NCBI GenBank assembly: GCA_030247885.1
Contig: JAPDRO010000001.1
Coordinates: 1,240,001 to 1,304,000, forward strand
Direction of reading: 5' to 3'
Source of the DNA: Taxawa tesnikishii (nom. ined.)
Lineage: Eukaryota; Ascomycota; Dothideomycetes; Dothideales
DNA length: 64,000 nt
Shown: one piece after another, positions 58,298 through 64,000 of the stretch
How positions within the stretch are numbered: the stretch's first letter is position 1
Layout of the letters: the number at the start of each line of letters is the position of its first letter
The notes under the pieces: model-generated
What the model was told of the DNA's origin: nothing
Database searches by the model: none
The model's input: only the letters and a program-made list of their open reading frames with translations
Made by a program: the position numbers and the translations under genes

Positions 58298-60307
58298 TTA
58301 CAGCAACAGCATCATCGCCGCTGCGAAGGCAGCCGACAATGCAAACGTAGATCCCGTTACATGTCCCGCGCCGCTCGTGACCTTGAGCTCCTTGAGCTTC
58401 ATTGGTGGCGTGTAGTTGGCGATTCTCGAATCAACAGTACCGTTCCAGCAATATCTGTCGAAACAAGTGTTGCAGACGTCCGGCACTGGCGTGTTCGTCC
58501 TGTTCAAGCTGCGGCTCAGGATGGCACAAGCGACGCAAGTGGGCCACTGGCCGTCGACGGTCCCGTTGCCCATGGTCACGACATCGTAGCCGTTCTCAAT
58601 AGCTGCGTTGCGCTCGGTGTTGTTGTAGCTCGGGTCGAAGGTTGAGAAGTTGGATGGGTAGACGTATGGCGCATTGGGAAGGTAAACGACAAGTGGGGTG
58701 GTGTGCGTCGTGTTGCTCGGATCGCAGCCGAAGAAGGTGGGCCGGGTGTTCAGGCCGAGGTTGACAAAGGTCTGCTGGTCGGGCACGGCGGGGAAGGAAG
58801 TGCCGTTGGCGATTGGCAGCATGCTGCGCTCGTAGGTGGCGACGAGACTGGTACCGTTCGGCCAGTTGGCATAGCCGTTCTCAGCCGTCGTGTCGGCGGA
58901 AGAGTCCACTGCGAAGATCACGTCGACGTGGCGGTCTGGTTGAATCAGGGGTGAAGTGGGATGTTCTGCAGGTCCTCACCGCCGTCAACCAAGGTCAGCA
59001 TGTTAGAATCGGCGATGTGGCTGGTCTCGTTGTTGAAGTGCCAAAAGGGGTTCGGGTAGTCCGCGATATCGTCATCAGCTCTTCCGACATCCGTCAAGAC
59101 GTTCTCCAAGGCGTCCTGCAGCAGTTGGGGGACGCCACTAACGCCGTTGATCTGCAGCAGGAACTGGTTGAAGAGGGTGGAAGATGTTCCCATCACGAAA
59201 CCTGCGTTATCGAAACCTGCGATGCACTGCTGGTTGTCCACGACGGAGCCCGCGCTGAAGTTGGTACCAAGGTAGCGAAGCGGCGCGAAAGCGTGAGTGG
59301 TAGGGTCCCAGGAACCCAGCTCCCACGGGTTGAACTCATAAACAGTCGCATTGCCATCGATTACCACCTCCCCAGGAGCGCGTGCGTCGCTGACCAGAAT
59401 CGGCATGGGCGTGTTGCCCTGGGAGAAGTCGGTGTCTTCTTGGATCGAGGAGAAAGTGAAAGCCGGGCCACCGTTCGTCGCATTGACAAGCTGGTAAGAA
59501 AGGGCACGTCCCCAGTAATCCGTGATAGTGACGTTGAAGTGGTCACCTTTATTTCCGACTTCGTCCTGGATGGTGGCGTAGTATCCTATCGAGTCCAGCA
59601 GTTGAATCTTGCCTGTTGCAGGTCCCTCGAAGATGGAGTTGCTGAACTGCCAAACCGAGCCGGAGTCTCCTTCATTGAGGATGTTCTGCACGGATGTGAA
59701 GTTGTTTGTAAAGAGAGATCCCACAAGCCATCCACCGCCACTCAGGCCGGCAAGATAGGTGGCAGATTGCAGTAGACCTCCCAGGTGGCCGGCCCCGGTC
59801 GAGTTGTTTGTGCGACTGTCGAATGCGGCAATGGCGCCGGCGCCGTTCATCAAGGCTCTGTAACCACCTCCGGACACAGCGATACCGATGTTTGGCAGAG
59901 CGCTGGCATTGTTGCGGTTGTTGTCGATGTATGAATTTGTGTCCAGTCCCGTCACATTCAGACGACCCAACAAATCTCTCATAGCAGCCACGGTGTTGTT
60001 CCTCCGAAGCTCGAGCCATGCCGTCTCGTTGGCGGAGAGTGCGGCAGCATTGCGAATAGTAGGTCGGTCAGACGGGCAGTCTACTGCGGCGGGTGTATAT
60101 CCGTCTGGGGCTTGGGGGTGGCGCGCTTTGCGGCAATGAGAGGTGCTGCGAGGACTTCAGCGGCAGCCTCTTCTGGAGTCGGGTTGCGAATTACGACGGC
60201 GCCTGCGAAGATGGTTAGCGTGCGAGAGGAACGGGAGATGGAGGACTAGGCATACCATATGCTGCCGGAAGCAGAGCGGAGGCAGAGAGCAGGCCTGCAA
60301 ACTTCAT
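58298..60307 (-). CDS. Secreted lysophospholipase (phospholipase B), frame broken twice
   Basis: Fungal PLB-type acyl hydrolase that removes fatty acids from phospholipids, cell-wall or secreted. Exons 60307-60256 and 60202-58298; 652 residues after two bases are restored. A signal peptide ([18 protein letters not shown]) leads. Motifs: [11 protein letters not shown] (oxyanion arginine, about 124-134), the nucleophile GLSGGGW (about 170-176), and the catalytic Asp in [14 protein letters not shown]-glycosylation sites are frequent. The C-terminus has a hydrophobic tail typical of GPI attachment. The frame slips at a five-base G run (60114-60118) and a four-base G run (58948-58951, immediately after NIPL); one extra C on the coding strand at each restores family sequence such as [15 protein letters not shown]. 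Confidence 0.92.
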
Positions 60308-61086
60308 CCTGTCTAAGAAAACTGAACTGAGACGGCAAAGAGGCGGGAGGGTGCAGCATCGTCTTCTGGGGATTAAAGCGATTGATATATCAATCGAAGG
60401 CGCGGCTGAGACGGAAGCAAACGGCAGGCTGTGACGCTTGCCCAAGATTGTGCTGTTCCCACCCTTATTTGGCATGACGTACATGGAGACATTTCGAAAC
60501 CGCAATACACTCCATCCCTGCCCCGAGGCGCAATGGGTTGGCTTATAGTCGAACACCGGCCGTGCTTGCCATGCACCGTACTGTACGTCTCCTTAGTAGC
60601 GAACACTCGACAAGATACGTCCTCTTCATCTCAACTTCTACGCATTATCATTCTTGTTCTCGTTCTCATGCACAGTTCACGCACGCGACAGCAAAGTGTG
60701 CCCCTTGCAATCCTGCATCTCCATAGCGATCCCGCAGCCTAGTGCTAGAATAGTTAAGCTTAGCGGCAGATCTTTCATCTTGCATCTGCCAAATTAAGCC
60801 AAGCCCACAGCCACTCCGTGCACCCGTCTCAGCCTCAACTGCTCTCCCAGGCCGCCCGCATTCTAATCCGAGAAAAGTGGCCCCCCCCCGGAAGTATCTG
60901 TTGCCGGACACAGCACAGCAGCTTAGAAATGCGTTCAGAATTTGCGCTCGAGCATTCAACATTATCCACTGTCTTCTATCGACGATACGATAGAATAGGA
61001 CCTCGGCATCGCAAGTCTCATGCCAGTAAGAACTTGGTGATATTGTCCCCTTGTTCCTACTACCCACGACCTTTCATGCCCTCCTT
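60308..61086. other. Promoter region of the lysophospholipase gene
   Basis: 779 bp between two minus-strand genes. Contains a run of nine C at 60883-60891, likely hard to sequence. No supported gene. Confidence 0.35.
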
Positions 61087-62449
61087 CTAAGCTCTTCCAA
61101 TCCTAACTGGCACGTTTCTCCTTCCCTTGCTGCTCCTCTTCATACCCTGGCTCATGCCGACATCTCTCTTGAGCACCGGATTGTCATTGAAAATGCTGCC
61201 CGGGCCGAAGTCGGGAGTGCCGCCGAGCGTTCCAAAGATGTCTCCTACGTAGTTGCTGGCATTGACGCCCTTGGCGAAAGTGCTGTTCCATCCGTCCAGA
61301 ATTCCTTGCACGACCTCTCTTCCGGCCAGGTAGATGTTCTGGATTGCAGGCTCGAAGGCGCCTTGCTCGGCGTAGAACAAGTTGAAAGTCGCGGATTCGC
61401 CGGCATATGGACGATCGAAGTCGGAGGCGGTGCGCATGATAATGATGCGGCTGAAGTCGACAAGTTTCTCGACAGCGGCGCGGAGCATGGCCTCAAGGGT
61501 GGCGTTGTCCTCTTGCGCGGTCGTGCAGTACACGCCAGAGCCGTTGGTGACCAAGTGTGTGTAGTTGCCAAAGGCGCTGCTCAGGATGCTGCCAGAGTAG
61601 TAGACGTCCGAGGTTGCAACATCGCACTCGTAGACTTGAGGCCTTTGAGCTCCCGCGGCGTACATCTCAGATGAAGCGTAGTTGGCCCTGTAGGCAACGG
61701 CATCGGCGGAGTCGTTCAGGGCGGCTTTGCGCGCGAAGTTGGCTGCAATGCTGCGAAGGTTTTGGTTTACTTCGAAAACCTCAGTTCCGTAGATGGACTG
61801 CGCTCGTTAGTCACCGATCCCGATCAGCATGTAACCAGCCCTACCTGGGGATACTCGTCTGGAACTACTGAGCCTTGCGGCACGTAGCCAGTAGAGAAGT
61901 TGCCAGGAATTTCACGAGGATCGAACTCGTATTGAAGGGCCACTTGAACGGCGTAACGAGCGAACGTGACCGAGCAGATCGTAGCTACTTCTGGGTTGAC
62001 ACCTGCAATGCCTGCGATCATGAAATATGTGGTTGTCAAGTCAAAGCGAGGACTCCGAACAAGAGAGGCGATCGTGACCGCAGCATTGATCTCTGCGAGC
62101 AAGCATCAGCGTTCTGTTCGTGAGTGTATAGCTCCTCCCAAGACGTACCACTCTCGCCTGTAGTGAGCTGGCAGATGTCTCCGTTGGCAGTGCAGTGAGC
62201 ATCCGGAAACAGAGGCGAGAAGCCAGGCACGGTGACGTTGAGGGCGTTCAAGTCGAATTCCGGAATGCCGTACCAGACATCGGCCTCGGGCGCAAACATG
62301 GAGATGATGAAGACCTTTGGCTTGACCACATACTCCAAGGCTCTCTCTTCCACTCTGGCAACGGCAGCTGGCTTCTTGGGCACAAGGCCAGCCGAAACAA
62401 CAGCACTGAGGCCCACGAGAGTAGTGGCAGCAGAGAGGGAGAACCTCAT
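61087..62449 (-). CDS. Purine nucleoside permease (NUP family)
   Basis: Uptake of purine nucleosides, or a periplasm-like secreted binding protein of the same family. Exons 62449-62149, 62092-61845 and 61797-61087 give 419 residues, intact frame. A signal peptide (MRFSLSAATTLVGLSAVVSAG) leads. Family blocks: KVFIISMFAPEADVWYG, FDLTTTYFMIAGIAGVNPE and TFARYAVQVALQYEFD with PREIP, then PQSIYGTEVFEVN, and RTASDFDRPYAGE near the end. Introns of 56 and 47 bp have GTACGT/CAG and GTAGGG/CAG. It stands upstream of the lysophospholipase gene on the same strand. Confidence 0.9.
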
Positions 62450-63363
62450 CCCGACGGGAAGAATTGAGAAGCAGAGGGAAGCTTTCTTGGGAGCACAGCA
62501 ACAAGAGAAGAATGGGAGACGGCCTACTCTTCGCAAGCTACCCTGGCGAGAGCTGCAACTTAAATGTGTTTCCTGCACCTAAACTCCAGGTCTATCGTGC
62601 CGGGGCTCACCAATGGTGTGGTATTCAGCGCGAGTCCGTGCCAGTGACATTTGCTAGCACGCACGCGATGTCGCTGCGAACCTTTTTTCGTGGTGCAGAG
62701 CGTCATCGTAGCTATCGCGAGCTTTCGAGCTGCCGACAAAGCACTAGTGCCCATAGATAAAGCTGCAGGCACAGATAACGACATGGGCTTCCGGGCTATT
62801 CGGCTACCTTGCGTGGTGGATGCACGGCCTTGCCTGTTTATCGCGCAGGTTGGCTCGACATGTAGGATTCGCCTTCCGCGTTTTTGCTTTGCCAGGAGCA
62901 CACCAGCAGGCGGAGGTGCTCTCGTATGCTCTCGTGTTTGTACATGTTGTGTGCGCTCTGCAAGCCTACGAGAGATCTGCAGTTGCCGTTGATCCCGCAG
63001 TGGAGCCGGACACTAACCCGAAATGCTTGACCGGGAAACTGCCAGCCTTCTTGTCTCCCCCAGCCGCTCTCTCTCTCTCTCTGAGAGTGCAGGTCGTCGG
63101 CCATCCATTTTCATCAACCCGACTACGTACCGCTACATGGACTACAGACACGCCCATCATCAAGAAACATGGCACATTTGTATACATTACTGCGTCCGAG
63201 GTCCACAGACTGACTGGCATTGAGTTGCAGACGAAGACCAAAGAGAGAGTGTGTGCTTCCATAGCTTCGCTGTGCCGCGTACGTATATCCAAGGTCTCGA
63301 GGCCTTCTGTTAGTCATCTCGTTCGAACCCGATGTGCTATTTCCTCTACTGTCGATCGAACAT
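62450..63363. other. Divergent spacer between the NUP and HET genes
   Basis: 914 bp head to head. A short CT-repeat (TCTC, about 63067-63081) is visible. No supported gene. Confidence 0.3.
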
Positions 63364-64000
63364 ATGGAAGGTGCGGAAACCAGTCTGTGCCGATGTTGTC
63401 GGGCACTGTCCCTGAGTGTGAAGGACTTTATCACTCCGTGTATCGCGACGGCGGGGTACTTGCGACCGTCGAGACCACTACTCGAGGATACTCCTGGCAA
63501 CTTAATGCAGAGACAATCATGCCCATTATGCCGTCTCATTCTGTTCAATCTAAGCCAACACGAACGGGGAGCATTGCCCGTCAGAGAGACCGTATGGGAC
63601 CTGAGATGGTTTGTTCAGAATCCAGAGTACGACTGGCAAAACGGCCAAGGATCTGCTCTATACGCGAGTTTTCGGGGCTCGCCCCCAGGAAGCATATGTT
63701 GTACAGGATGGAGCTGTTCGAGCTGTTCGAGCATCGGGACACTGTTCGGCTTCTTCGACCACGAGCCGTCAATGAAACCGGTATCGACATCGACCAAGTG
63801 AAAGCTTGGATCCACCGTTGCCAAAGCCTGCACAGCAAAGCTTGCGAGGAAAACATCTTCTTCAAAGGGTATACTGACAAGCAACGCTATTCGTTCTGGA
63901 TCGTTGATGTACGGAACCAGTGTTTGACTAGGATCGGACGAAGGCAAACCTACCTTACGCTGAGCTATGTCTGGGGCACGACAAATAACGTTGCAACAGG
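63364..64000 (+). CDS. HET-domain protein, N-terminal part (cut by the right edge)
   Basis: Heterokaryon-incompatibility type protein; many trigger cell death on contact with a different strain. The ATG at 63364 (MEGAETSLCRCCRALSL) opens an N-terminal region with CPLCRLIL and a polar stretch, as common in these proteins. From about 63690 the frame moves to one with MELFELFEHRDTVRLLR, IDIDQVKAWIHRCQ and finally the HET-domain start TYLTLSYVWG. One extra base at the five-C run 63682-63686 would join them. The rest of the HET domain is outside the window. An N-terminal intron is an alternative. Confidence 0.75.

Noticed and set aside
1-64000. CRISPR arrays, bacterial operons, prophage or intact transposons
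   Set aside because: Nothing of this kind is visible; the window is eukaryotic and only a decayed AT-rich island hints at a past repeat.

Overview
This window looks like nuclear DNA of a filamentous ascomycete, most likely a Dothideomycete. The reasons are dense genes on both strands, many short GT-AG introns (about 50-60 bp), fungal-type families (Zn2Cys6 and C2H2 regulators, a HET protein, a secreted lysophospholipase, a purine nucleoside permease) and a short AT-rich, RIP-like island. The class-level placement is inference. Gene models were built by hand from reading frames, splice sites and conserved motifs; no database search was run.

Layout. 1-12.3 kb: housekeeping genes: the 5' part of the RNA helicase SUB2 (-), an RNase P Rpr2-type subunit (+), a methyltransferase with a His-rich loop (+), a small Cys-rich protein (-), the wybutosine enzyme TYW3 (-) and a DUF2461 protein (+) with very large introns. 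12.3-16.4 kb: no gene seen, probably the long control region of a Zn2Cys6 regulator (16.4-17.9 kb). 18.85-19.32 kb: AT-rich island. 19.8-33.3 kb: an RNase-H-fold nuclease, derlin DER1, LYS9 (lysine synthesis), a C2H2 regulator, TspO and ARS2/SERRATE. 33.5-41.6 kb: an unstable accessory stretch with one tiny intron-bearing gene, a CAAG-rich inverted repeat, two truncated divergent pseudogenes (NCS1 permease and 2OG-Fe(II) oxygenase), a sugar transporter and unassigned DNA. 41.7-64 kb: a RING protein, TAPT1/EMP65, a TBC Rab-GAP, a Myb/SANT-like protein, a SAP-like protein, a small conserved protein, MED7, a PAP2 lipid phosphatase, a lysophospholipase, a nucleoside permease and the start of a HET gene.

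The genes do not form one pathway. Small functional groupings are RNA processing (SUB2, RPR2, TYW3, ARS2), membrane and ER (DER1, TAPT1, TBC, PAP2) and nutrient scavenging (sugar transporter, lysophospholipase, nucleoside permease).

The strongest window-wide observation is that at least six otherwise well-preserved genes are interrupted by single missing bases, each at or beside a short run of one base (often C/G). This pattern is more typical of consensus errors than of pseudogenes, and it matters for anyone annotating the region. The NCS1/2OG pair, by contrast, is truly decayed. I found no convincing new multi-gene system.
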